NCBI GenBank assembly: GCA_002491945.1
Contig: DKWX01000034.1
Span: 37,159 to 53,522, forward strand
Length of the DNA stretch: 16,364 nucleotides
Source of the DNA: Porphyromonadaceae bacterium UBA7141
GTDB lineage: Bacteria > Bacteroidota > Bacteroidia > Bacteroidales > Muribaculaceae
Direction of reading: 5' to 3'
A program made the position numbers and the translations under genes. Within the stretch, counting starts at the first letter, position 1. Each line of letters starts with the position of its first letter. A model generated the notes under the pieces. It did no database searches and had not been told where the DNA came from. It saw nothing but the letters and a program-made list of their open reading frames with translations. Positions 1 to 6,520 of the stretch are shown here, piece by piece.

Positions 1-69
1 TGAAGAGGCACGCCTGGAAAGCGTGTATACCCCAAAAGGGTATCCCGAGTTCGAATCTCGGTCACTCCG
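1..69 (+). tRNA. tRNA-Ser (anticodon GGA), 5' end cut off by the window
   Basis: The 3' two-thirds of a class II tRNA. The anticodon stem is CACGC (9-13) with GCGTG (21-25). The loop CTGGAAA (14-20) puts anticodon GGA at 16-18, reading UCC/UCU serine codons. A long variable arm (26-44) has ATACCC paired with GGGTAT, as expected for serine. The T arm is CCGAG-TTCGAAT-CTCGG (45-61). The acceptor 3' strand TCACTCC (62-68) is followed by discriminator G69. The following bases are not CCA, so CCA would be added after transcription. The 5' acceptor strand and most of the D arm lie outside the window. Confidence 0.95.
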
Positions 70-74
70 CAGAT

Positions 75-119
75 AAAGTCTTGAAAACCAATAGTTTACA
101 TATTGATTTTCAAGACTTT
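75..119 (+). terminator. Hairpin terminator after tRNA-Ser
   Basis: A long A/T-rich hairpin begins six bases after the tRNA. AAAGTCTTGAAAA (75-87) pairs with TTTTCAAGACTTT (107-119), and an inner CAATA (89-93) pairs with TATTG (101-105). The 3' arm runs into a T tract (117-122), giving a classic intrinsic terminator on the plus strand. The arms are A-rich on the other side too, so it could work in both directions. Confidence 0.85.
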
Positions 120-522
120 TTTGTATTTATTGGTAATATTCAAGCATTCTTATACACCATAAATTGGGGCATTCTGAGGTATTACGAGTAATTTTGGGGC
201 GAAATGTTTCACCTATGTTTCACCATCTGAAGCATCTTTTGCTCATGCTATATTGAATAGAAGATTAAGCGTAAAAAAAGTGATGAAGAGCCGACGAAAA
301 GAAGATGAAGGATGAAGGGTGAAGAGTGAAGAGTGAAGGGGGTAGGAAAAGAAGAGTGTCAGAACCTACACGAGGTCTAACACTCTACTTATCCCATTTT
401 GTCATAAGGATTTATCCTCTATACTCACCGTGAATATGACGACGTGGTATCCACAGCGCTCCATTCATATCAACAAAGTGGGATACAGATAACGTCTGCA
501 GTGAAACGGACTGAATTAATTA
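120..522. other. Gene-free stretch between tRNA-Ser and the Crp/Fnr gene
   Basis: No coding region is supported here. Short repeats stand out. TTGGGGC occurs at 164-170 and 194-200, and TGTTTCACC at 205-213 and 216-224, an 11-bp phase. A purine-rich run of GATGAAGG and GTGAAGA-type units covers roughly 300-340. An imperfect hairpin joins AGAGTGT (353-359) to ACACTCT (380-386), with AGA/TCT and CCT/AGG pairs inside. It lies past the 3' end of the minus-strand regulator gene but has no U tract, so calling it a terminator would be a guess. Confidence 0.6.
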
Positions 523-1176
523 TCAATAGTCATCGCCATGCCCCTCCTCGAATGCACGCTCGCGTTCACGGTCTTCCTGGATAACGATACGTTTGATGCG
601 GGAAAGCGACTGCTCTGTAATGCCGAGATAGCTTGCCATCACGCGCGACGACAGCTCTTTGAAGACGCGTCGCGGAAGATTGGAAGCCAGCTTGCGGTAG
701 CGCTGTTCTGCGGTGTCGGCAAGAATATGGGTCTTCTCCTCTGCACTCAGGATATTGTTCTCAGCCATGCCATACATCCATATGGCAAACTCATGGTTAT
801 CCTTAAGATAGTCGCGTACGATTGTCTCGGGGATGCAAAGCAGGCGTGTGCGCACCAGTGCCTCCCACTGCATAAATGACGGGCGACGGTTGAAGAATGA
901 CCCGCCGTGCAGCATCATTGTGCCCGGAGTGGCAAGGGCCTGCATCACTACTTTGTTGCCGCTCATATAAGTAGATGCCACCAGACCGTCGATCACCACG
1001 TACACTTCACGGGCTTTCACTCCGGGCTGCATGATTACCTCATGGCGACCGAATGTTTTCACTCGTCCCACTTCAAAGAAGAGGTCGAAAAGTTTCGGCT
1101 GAACTTCGTACAGACTTTCGTCTTTAGCAAGATGCTTCTTGAGAGCATCGATTTCTTCTTGTGTCAGATTAAGCAT
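523..1176 (-). CDS. Crp/Fnr-family transcriptional regulator
   Basis: A 217-residue protein with the Crp/Fnr layout: a cyclic-nucleotide-binding-type beta-barrel at about residues 25-115, a long dimer helix around 125-155, and a C-terminal winged helix-turn-helix whose recognition region includes LGITEQSLSRIKR (184-196). It lacks the N-terminal cysteine cluster of Fnr; its only cysteine is C114. The usual cAMP phosphate-binding signature is not obvious, so the ligand is unknown. The C-terminus is a charged tail rich in Arg, Glu and Asp. The ATG at 1176 follows an AT-rich leader without a strong Shine-Dalgarno site. It is probably the last gene of a unit with the PAS gene 55 nt upstream. Family certain; regulon not predictable. 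Confidence 0.88.
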   Translation of the reverse strand: MLNLTQEEIDALKKHLAKDESLYEVQPKLFDLFFEVGRVKTFGRHEVIMQPGVKAREVYVVIDGLVASTYMSGNKVVMQALATPGTMMLHGGSFFNRRPSFMQWEALVRTRLLCIPETIVRDYLKDNHEFAIWMYGMAENNILSAEEKTHILADTAEQRYRKLASNLPRRVFKELSSRVMASYLGITEQSLSRIKRIVIQEDRERERAFEEGHGDDY

Positions 1177-1231
1177 ATATCTTCAGTTTTATTTCTGTCG
1201 TTTTGATTGTATTACGGCGATACGACCGGAT

Positions 1232-1576
1232 TCAGCCACGGTCGTAGTGGGGCATATCATCAGGCAAAACGATTGATAGTTCCACCAGTCCGGCCACTTC
1301 TCCGTCTTTGCGCCATGCGGTCTGATATATCAGTTTGCGGCGTCCCTGCTTGCTGATTGTATAGCTGTTGCTCCCGCCTTCGGCAAGCAGACGGCGTATT
1401 ATATCCTGCGACCGGCCGGCGTGAAACTCCATTAGGTTGCGACCGACGAGGTCTGCCCCATAGGAGGCAAAGGTGGCCCGCGACAAGTCGTTCATATATA
1501 TGATATTGCAGTCGGCATCGCATACCGTCACCGCACAATTCATCTCTTTGGCCCAATCGGGTACTGGATAATCCAT
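1232..1576 (-). CDS. Stand-alone PAS-domain protein
   Basis: A 114-residue protein that is essentially one PAS domain. It opens with the typical strand pattern around CAVTVCDADCNIIYMNDLSR, then a helix region with GADLVGRNLMEFH, and ends in the beta strands around LIYQTAWRKDGEVAGLVEL. There is no kinase, cyclase or DNA-binding domain, so it must pass a signal to a partner or act as a small ligand-binding protein. The Crp/Fnr regulator encoded 55 nt downstream is the obvious candidate partner; that is inference. Two cysteines near the N-terminus (CAVTVCDADC region) could matter for redox or metal sensing, but this is untested. I chose ATG 1576; a TTG codon lies directly before it. Confidence 0.85.
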   Translation of the reverse strand: MDYPVPDWAKEMNCAVTVCDADCNIIYMNDLSRATFASYGADLVGRNLMEFHAGRSQDIIRRLLAEGGSNSYTISKQGRRKLIYQTAWRKDGEVAGLVELSIVLPDDMPHYDRG

Positions 1577-1604
1577 CAATAGTCTGTTTTTTGTTTTTGT
1601 CAGG

Positions 1605-1979
1605 TTATAAGTCGCGCAGAGCCGGGTTGCTCCACAGATAGTCCATTATATCAGATGTAATCTCTTTTTTGACTTTTTTGCCGTTGATTTCGAGAATTAC
1701 CGTAGTATGATTCAGGCAGGTCATAAAAGGGAATACCATCCGGTAGATTACCGAATGACCATCATCGGCCATGCGGCTCTGATACCATGTCGCTTCATAA
1801 TCCTTCCCATCATTACGGAGCATCGCCTTCTGCAGCGAGGCATCCGGACGGGCTTTGTCGTCGATCATCTCTATGACACAGGCACTCGTACCAGGCGTGA
1901 AACTCTTTAATCTGAGCTTTGCATGACCTGATGCAGTTACAAATGCCATTATTATCAGCATTAGTATCAGTTTTTTCAT
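1605..1979 (-). CDS. Small secreted protein of unknown function
   Basis: I do not recognise a family. From ATG 1979 the 124-residue product begins MKKLILMLIIMAFVTASGHA, a good Sec signal peptide with likely cleavage after A20. The mature part is about 104 residues, mixed alpha/beta in character, with two cysteines (C34, C88) that could form a disulfide outside the cytoplasm. The frame is open upstream to 2048, but that would place 23 residues before the signal peptide, so 1979 is preferred. It is the first gene of an apparent unit with the PAS and Crp/Fnr genes: 28 nt separate its stop from the PAS start, and a promoter-like sequence lies at 2102-2132. Confidence 0.75.
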   Translation of the reverse strand: MKKLILMLIIMAFVTASGHAKLRLKSFTPGTSACVIEMIDDKARPDASLQKAMLRNDGKDYEATWYQSRMADDGHSVIYRMVFPFMTCLNHTTVILEINGKKVKKEITSDIMDYLWSNPALRDL

Positions 1980-2023
1980 CAGTCGGAAGATTTTAAGGTT
2001 GTCAACTAAAAAGAGTGTCCTCA

Positions 2024-2049
2024 CGTGTGGTTGAATTCCACACCACACG
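2024..2049 (-). promoter_or_regulatory. Leader hairpin upstream of the secreted-protein gene
   Basis: CGTGTGGT (2024-2031) and ACCACACG (2042-2049) form a perfect 8-bp stem with a 10-nt loop. It lies between the predicted transcription start near 2095 and the ATG at 1979. On the minus strand a T5 run follows about 16 nt after the stem. An attenuator is possible, but the gap to the T run makes this weak. Confidence 0.4.
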
Positions 2050-2101
2050 CCTCTACCCTGTTCTTGAGTGGATTGAGACGGCCACTTCTTTCTATTGAAT
2101 A

Positions 2102-2132
2102 CAAATATACTCTTATTTTTTCAATTGGCAAT
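2102..2132 (-). promoter_or_regulatory. Bacteroidetes-type promoter for the secreted protein-PAS-Crp/Fnr unit
   Basis: On the minus strand, TATATTTG (2109 to 2102) matches the Bacteroides -7 consensus TAnnTTTG exactly. ATTG (2132 to 2129) lies 19 nt upstream at the -33 position, one base off TTTG. The predicted start near 2095 gives a leader of about 115 nt. No similar element is visible between the three genes, which supports one transcript. Confidence 0.7.
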
Positions 2133-2270
2133 ATCTTAATATCGATTTTAATATAAGTGAGTGTTCAAATTTAAACGATAGTAAGAGTTTGTCTAAAAAT
2201 TGGCGCGAAATAATGTTATCAGGCATAACAAACCATCTATCAGTGCGTTGAAGGATAAAAAACTTTTAAA

Positions 2271-2336
2271 GATGTCGTTTAAACTTTTTACGAAATCATT
2301 AAAAGTGTCTGGATTTGTTTTCTTCAATGTCTATCT
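2271..2336 (+). repeat. Dispersed intergenic repeat, copy 1
   Basis: The last 38 nt (2299-2336) match 4717-4754 at 34 of 38 positions without a gap. They share the core TGTTTTCTTCAATGTC and the flanking TTAAAAGT and GGAT. The match continues less well to the left (GTCGT, AACTT and CGAA in common, one gap) back to 2271. Both copies are in the same orientation, in separate intergenic regions beside unrelated genes. Confidence 0.75.
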
Positions 2337-2352
2337 ACTACGACCCCGAATA

Positions 2353-2413
2353 AGACCGCTTCCAACAAAAAATACGCCGCCCCTGCGTTTACATTTCTTG
2401 TTGGAAGCGGTCT
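2353..2413. repeat. Perfect 16-bp inverted repeat forming a large hairpin
   Basis: AGACCGCTTCCAACAA (2353-2368) is the exact reverse complement of TTGTTGGAAGCGGTCT (2398-2413). After a one-base bulge, AAA (2369-2371) pairs with TTT (2394-2396), and ACGC (2374-2377) with GCGT (2385-2388) nests inside. Neither side has a clean T tract immediately after the stem, so it is not a textbook terminator. It lies downstream of the minus-strand gene and remnant at 2488-4418 and may end their transcript. Confidence 0.85.
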
Positions 2414-2487
2414 AAACCGACTGTAAGTAAAAGGGAATCTTTATACAATCCGCGACTTCTTTTTTTTGCCGCTTCCGGCTTGTTGGA

Positions 2488-2841
2488 TCAGTCGTGATGC
2501 CGGAGGTAACGTGCCAGACCGTAGAAGTATCGGCGGAATCCGGGTCTATATTGCAGCACACGCTCAAACCATCCGATTCTGCGTGACACGAATTTCACCA
2601 CGAGTCCCACAAATATCATGGCGAATAGTGTGCCTGCCCCGACTACATTGTATAGTCACCGGCCGAAGAAGAGATAGCCTGCCACGACGGCTATCGTCAC
2701 CAGTGAGATGTCGACCCATATCCTGGCCTTCGCAAATTGTATCCCACGGGCCTTGCATAGGGCTGACGGCACTCCCGCGCCGGGCATCGTGACCGATCCG
2801 CATTTCACTTCGAATGCCACCTGTGTGTGGGGCGGCGACAG
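2488..2841 (-). pseudogene. Remnant of a YitT/YczE-like (DUF6198-type) membrane protein
   Basis: One minus-strand frame keeps clear protein character across an in-frame stop. Before the stop it reads VAFEVKCGSVTMPGAGVPSA, then a hydrophobic stretch ending AGYLFFGR. A TGA follows at 2656-2658. After it come LYNVVGAGTLFAMIFVGLVV and a basic tail with YRPGFRRYFYGLARY, to a natural stop at 2488-2490. The pattern matches my recollection of the C-terminal half of YitT/YczE-related integral membrane proteins of Bacteroidales, where a Trp at the stop position is plausible (TGG to TGA). The N-terminal half is missing: the homologous part begins only about 20-30 nt after the stop of the upstream gene, and an in-frame TGA at 2842-2844 blocks extension. 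Truncated and interrupted, so non-functional; family assigned from memory. Confidence 0.7.
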
Positions 2842-2846
2842 TCATG

Positions 2847-4418
2847 TCACTGCAGCACAAGGGCTGTTACCTGAGCGTTGTCCATTCCGGTCATAGTCAT
2901 ACCCACGCCGGCATTGACAAATGTCGGATCGCAGACGGTATATTTCTCACCGTTGATGGTGATGTAGTCACCTTTCACATCCTGACTGTCGAATTTCACT
3001 GCCGTTGCCATATGCCCCGGGTAGAGTATCAGTGCCACACGGGCATCCGTCAGCCGTCTTACGAGTTGCGAGAACAGTATCGAGCGGTCTTCGCAGTCGC
3101 AATAAGGATAGAAGAGCGACTCTTCGGCAAAGAAGGCTCGGTCGTAGCCCCACACCACTTCGTCGTATTCATATTTGAAAGCAGTCTGCACCCAGTTGAG
3201 CAGACGCTTCACCACGTCGAGCTGCGACATGTCGGCCACAAGCGGACGCATCTTTTCTTCCACCTGCCAGGCCACCATCTCTGTGAGCGGTGTCTGGGCA
3301 TACATGCCCCATCGTGTCATCATGTCGTAGTTTATTTCTGACGTGGGATATGTGTCGAAGAAATCAATCATATTCTTATTGACGCTCATGTCGAGGCTGA
3401 AGGCCGAATAACGGCGCGATGAAAGCTTACGCGGCTCTGTGGCTTCCTCGCCCACTATCGGCAGACGGTCAAGCCGGAGCGACAACGCATGTTCCTCAGG
3501 GAACGCGATGTCGCAGATATCCACATTGTCTATCTTTTCCTTCACGAACGGGTAATAGCGTTCCGGGTCATTGCCTACGAAATAGTAGGGGGTATTGTAG
3601 ATGAGATAATCACTGGCGAAAAGCATCATGGCCTTTCCCCCACCCCATCCGAGGCGCATCTTATAGCCCGACTGGGCGAAAAGGTATGCCGTCAGGAGGC
3701 GCGACGCATCGGTGTCGGCACCGCATATGCGGTCGGTCACGGTCTGGAGGAAGCAGAGGTAGGCCCAGTCGCACATGTTGCGGTCAGTGCGCTCGCGCAG
3801 GCATTCGGCAAGCAACTGCTCATAGCGGCCGTCGCTCATGGTGGTCCAGGCCTGCGGCATGTCGGCCAGACTTAGCTTATGCCCTTCGGAGAGCCACGAC
3901 TGATAGGGTGAGAGATTGATTGTGGTGCCCAGATAATACACCGACATCGGCACTACCGGAGCCGTCACCGGAGGCGCCACCGGCACTATCGGCTGCGGCT
4001 GAGGCTCGAGCAGAGGGAGCACCACCGGCTCAGGCACTACCACCACCGTCGGTATCTCCTTTTCTTCCACGGGTTCCGGTTCTACGTCGGGTTCATCCTC
4101 TTTGACAGGGAGAACTACCGGAGGGACCGGTTTCACTTCCGGTTCGGGTATATCAATCGGGTCATGCACATCCGAGGGGGTCCATTTCCCTTCCATCCAG
4201 TCGGCATATCGTTGATTGATTTCCTTACGGAACGACTGATAGTCCTCATGTGCCTTTTCGCGGAAGGATCCGAAACTCTCTCGTGTCTTCTTACGGAATT
4301 CTTCGTATGATTCATTCGTGCCTCCTGCCTGCCGCTGAGGTGCCTGAGCCACAACGGGGGATGTGCCTGCTCCGAGCAGAAGCGTCATGGCTGCGATATG
4401 CATTTTCGTGAGTCTCAT
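2847..4418 (-). CDS. Secreted transglutaminase-like protein with an 11-residue repeat region
   Basis: A 523-residue exported protein. Residues 1-25 are a signal peptide (cleavage near VVAQA). Residues 38-78 hold three 11-residue units, each starting with Y or F and containing FR (Y38, F49, Y60, then Y71), which predict an amphipathic helix. Residues 87-157 are a Pro/Glu/Val-rich linker. The rest is a long domain ending in a transglutaminase/cysteine-protease-like fold with a visible triad: C442 in CDCEDRS (440-446), H469 in YPGHMATAV, D497 in VCDPTF. Aromatic and acidic residues are frequent. The catalytic order Cys-His-Asp is intact, so it may be an active peptidase, transglutaminase or amidase in the periplasm or at the cell surface; substrate unknown. 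It has its own promoter at 4480-4510 and is followed directly by the decayed membrane-protein remnant. Confidence 0.8.
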   Translation of the reverse strand: MRLTKMHIAAMTLLLGAGTSPVVAQAPQRQAGGTNESYEEFRKKTRESFGSFREKAHEDYQSFRKEINQRYADWMEGKWTPSDVHDPIDIPEPEVKPVPPVVLPVKEDEPDVEPEPVEEKEIPTVVVVPEPVVLPLLEPQPQPIVPVAPPVTAPVVPMSVYYLGTTINLSPYQSWLSEGHKLSLADMPQAWTTMSDGRYEQLLAECLRERTDRNMCDWAYLCFLQTVTDRICGADTDASRLLTAYLFAQSGYKMRLGWGGGKAMMLFASDYLIYNTPYYFVGNDPERYYPFVKEKIDNVDICDIAFPEEHALSLRLDRLPIVGEEATEPRKLSSRRYSAFSLDMSVNKNMIDFFDTYPTSEINYDMMTRWGMYAQTPLTEMVAWQVEEKMRPLVADMSQLDVVKRLLNWVQTAFKYEYDEVVWGYDRAFFAEESLFYPYCDCEDRSILFSQLVRRLTDARVALILYPGHMATAVKFDSQDVKGDYITINGEKYTVCDPTFVNAGVGMTMTGMDNAQVTALVLQ

Positions 4419-4479
4419 AATTGTAATGTCAGTTTGTTGGTTTTATGAAGTCCTTTGGAACTGATTTAGTGCATTTTTG

Positions 4480-4510
4480 CAAATATACGCATTTTTTACC
4501 TATTTCCAAA
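4480..4510 (-). promoter_or_regulatory. Consensus Bacteroidetes promoter for the transglutaminase-like gene
   Basis: On the minus strand, TTTG (4510 to 4507), a 19-nt spacer and TATATTTG (4487 to 4480) match both consensus elements exactly. The predicted start near 4473 leaves a leader of about 55 nt before the ATG at 4418. It is the cleanest promoter in the window. Confidence 0.85.
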
Positions 4511-4544
4511 ATAACAATATTATATTTCACAATATGAACAGTCA

Positions 4545-4576
4545 GGGAGCATGTGCGTTCTGATGCACATGCTCCC
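4545..4576 (-). terminator. 12-bp perfect hairpin, possible terminator of ftcD transcript
   Basis: GGGAGCATGTGC (4545-4556) pairs perfectly with GCACATGCTCCC (4565-4576) around an 8-nt loop. It lies 250 nt past the ftcD stop and just upstream of the next promoter. The stability suggests a transcript end or RNA stabiliser, but no U tract follows on either strand. Confidence 0.45.
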
Positions 4577-4689
4577 CGACACATAAAAGGTTTTATTCCG
4601 GCAAATGGGAAAAATCCTTTATTCAGAAGTCATTTAAGTTTTTATGGGGAACTTAAAATACTTACCGACAGATGCTTTTTTGAGTTTTC

Positions 4690-4754
4690 GAAGTCGTACT
4701 AACTTGTCGCGAATACTTAAAAGTCTCCGGATCTGTTTTCTTCAATGTCAATCT
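4690..4754 (+). repeat. Dispersed intergenic repeat, copy 2
   Basis: Counterpart of 2271-2336 in the same orientation. The 38 nt at 4717-4754 match 34 of 38 positions of 2299-2336; the left part is more diverged. Its right end, TTCAATGTC (4741-4749), also pairs with GACATTGAA at 4768-4776, a partner the first copy lacks. Confidence 0.75.
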
Positions 4755-4825
4755 CCATTAATATTATGACATTGAAAAAAGTTTAACCGGCTTCCTCGTA
4801 AAACGTGCCGATGACACTTCACTTA

Positions 4826-6520
4826 TCAGATTTTTGACTCCACTATTCGGAGTATCGTATCTTCTTCAAGAGCCGCAGCCGCCGCTATCTCGGCGCCACG
4901 GGCTATCAGAGCTTCGGCCTTGGCCCGATCTTTGAGTCCGGCGGCATTGATTCTGACGTTGAGGAAGGCGCCGCGCACCGCCGCACGCGCAGCCAGAGTG
5001 CCGACTCCGGCATCGGTGACGGAGTTGGGATTGCCGAACTCTGCCATAGCCTTTACAATCCCGAACACCTCAAACGAGGCCTCCATCGTGTGCAGCGGCA
5101 CTTCGGTGGCATAGAGTGTGGCGGCTTCCATCGCCTCGGCACGTGCGGCCTTGTCGGCTTCGGTGGATTTAGGCATTGCGAACACGGCCATTATACGGTT
5201 GAACGCTGCCGTGTCCTCATCCACGAGATGCAGCAGACGCTCCATCAGAGCCTGACCCTTTTCGGCGATATCGGAATATTCCTCCCAACGGTCATCGTAG
5301 GCCGCCTTGTGGGCTGTGAGATTGGCCACCATAGTGCCAAGAGCGGCACCGAGGGCCCCCATATAGGCGGATATGGAGCCGCCGCCGGGAGCCGGCGATT
5401 CGCTGGCGGTCTCTTCGGCAAGTCCGCGGGCAGTGAGGTCAATGAGTTTGCGGGTGCTGTCGTCGGCCACAAGGTATTCAATCACCTTTTCTTTTGCATC
5501 GAAGGGCTTGAGTTCATCGAGGCCCATCGATTTGACGGCTATGCGTATTATCTCTTCATCAGGAATCCCGGCCGAGCGCTGCTGCTTGTGGAGGAAGTAC
5601 TTGCCGGCATCTATAAGGGTGCGTTTGGGCACAAGTCCCACAATTTCCGTACCTGTGACCCGGAGACCTCTCTCACGCGCCGCACGGCATACTTCATCAA
5701 ATGCCACATGGAGCGGCACACGCGCTATGTCGGTGATATTCATCGATACCTGGGCGATACCGTATTCATCGATAAACCATCCTATAGCTTTCGTGCCGGG
5801 CAATGTGCCGGGCTGCATTATAGGGCGTCCCTGCTCATCCTTGAGGGGTTTGCCTGTGAGTTTGCCACCTTCGCGCACGGGGCGTCCCTTTTCGCGCACA
5901 TCGAATGCTATGGCGTTGGCCCGGCGTGTAGATGTGGTGTTGAGGTTGAAGTTGACCGCTATGAGGAAGTCGCGGGCCCCTATTGTAGTGGAACCGGTGC
6001 GTGCGACCGCTTCATCAAACGGACGGTTGCCGAAGTCGGGACCCTTTTCGGGATCGCCCATCTTTTTTGGGAGAGCTTCATATTCACCTTCACGACATAC
6101 GGCCAGATTCTTTCGCTCCGGGCGATGTGCGGCCGCCTCGTAACAGTATGTGGGTATGCCGAGTTCGTCGGCTACTCTTTCAGCCAGCTTGCGCGACATT
6201 TCCGCACACTCTTCGAGAGTGACGCCTGCCACGGGTATAAGCGGACATACATCGGTGGCTCCCATACGCGGATGCGCTCCGTGATGTGTTCGCATGTCGA
6301 TTAGTTCGGCAGCCCGGCGTATTCCTTGAAAAGCGGCCTCCACGACTGCCTCGGGTTCACCTACGAAAGTGACTACCGTGCGGTTGGTGGCCTCGCCGGG
6401 GTCGACGTCAAGCAGACGCACCCCCTTCACGGCTGTGATGGCATCGGTGATTTTGCGGATTTTCTCCGGGTCGCGTCCTTCGCTGAAGTTAGGGACGCAT
6501 TCGATGATACGTGTCTTCAT
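4826..6520 (-). CDS. ftcD: Bifunctional glutamate formimidoyltransferase/formimidoyl-THF cyclodeaminase
   Basis: A 564-residue cytoplasmic enzyme for the last step of histidine degradation. It moves the formimino group from N-formimino-L-glutamate to tetrahydrofolate and then cyclodeaminates the product to 5,10-methenyl-THF and ammonia. The start IIECVPNFSEGRDPEKI and HPRMGATDVCPLIPV (H83 is the expected catalytic histidine) mark the transferase domain, about 1-330. ESPAPGGGSISAYMGALGAA (374-393) begins the cyclodeaminase domain, to about 564. Length and fusion are as in animal FTCD and many Bacteroidales. No hutH, hutU or hutI lies beside it here, so the rest of the pathway must be elsewhere. 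A -7-like TAAATTTG (6627 to 6620) lies upstream, without a good -33 element. The leader can form a 7-bp stem (6554-6560 with 6596-6602). Confidence 0.95.
   Translation of the reverse strand: MKTRIIECVPNFSEGRDPEKIRKITDAITAVKGVRLLDVDPGEATNRTVVTFVGEPEAVVEAAFQGIRRAAELIDMRTHHGAHPRMGATDVCPLIPVAGVTLEECAEMSRKLAERVADELGIPTYCYEAAAHRPERKNLAVCREGEYEALPKKMGDPEKGPDFGNRPFDEAVARTGSTTIGARDFLIAVNFNLNTTSTRRANAIAFDVREKGRPVREGGKLTGKPLKDEQGRPIMQPGTLPGTKAIGWFIDEYGIAQVSMNITDIARVPLHVAFDEVCRAARERGLRVTGTEIVGLVPKRTLIDAGKYFLHKQQRSAGIPDEEIIRIAVKSMGLDELKPFDAKEKVIEYLVADDSTRKLIDLTARGLAEETASESPAPGGGSISAYMGALGAALGTMVANLTAHKAAYDDRWEEYSDIAEKGQALMERLLHLVDEDTAAFNRIMAVFAMPKSTEADKAARAEAMEAATLYATEVPLHTMEASFEVFGIVKAMAEFGNPNSVTDAGVGTLAARAAVRGAFLNVRINAAGLKDRAKAEALIARGAEIAAAAALEEDTILRIVESKI

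Larger units (their letters stand above)
2049..2487. other. Gene-free stretch with repeats
   Basis: AT-rich DNA without a credible gene. It holds the promoter at 2102-2132, the first copy of a dispersed repeat (2271-2336), and a large inverted repeat (2353-2413). Near the right end are a T-rich run and a short GCCG-CTTC-CGGC hairpin (about 2468-2479), just past the end of the membrane-protein remnant. Confidence 0.6.
4419..4825. other. Hairpin-rich gene-free stretch between ftcD and the transglutaminase-like gene
   Basis: No gene is supported. From left to right it holds the promoter at 4480-4510 and four stem-loops: a 12-bp perfect hairpin (4545-4576), a 14-position hairpin with two mismatches (4586-4620), TTTAAGTT/AACTTAAA (4633-4640 with 4650-4657), and TTCAATGTC/GACATTGAA (4741-4749 with 4768-4776). 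The last overlaps the second copy of the dispersed repeat. None is followed by a clear U run on the minus strand. Confidence 0.65.

Noticed and set aside
1980..2048. Upstream start for the small secreted protein
   Set aside because: It would put 23 residues in front of a typical signal peptide and would translate through the leader hairpin.
2200..2415. 71-codon plus-strand frame
   Set aside because: It runs through the dispersed repeat and the inverted repeat, has no family resemblance, and ends inside the hairpin.
2564..2860. 98-codon minus-strand frame after the transglutaminase-like gene
   Set aside because: Its Arg/Gly-rich product is out of frame with the clear membrane-protein remnant at the same place.
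5090..6304. 404-codon open frame on the plus strand opposite ftcD
   Set aside because: It mirrors the codon structure of ftcD, has no recognisable domain or promoter, and its composition is that of an antisense shadow.
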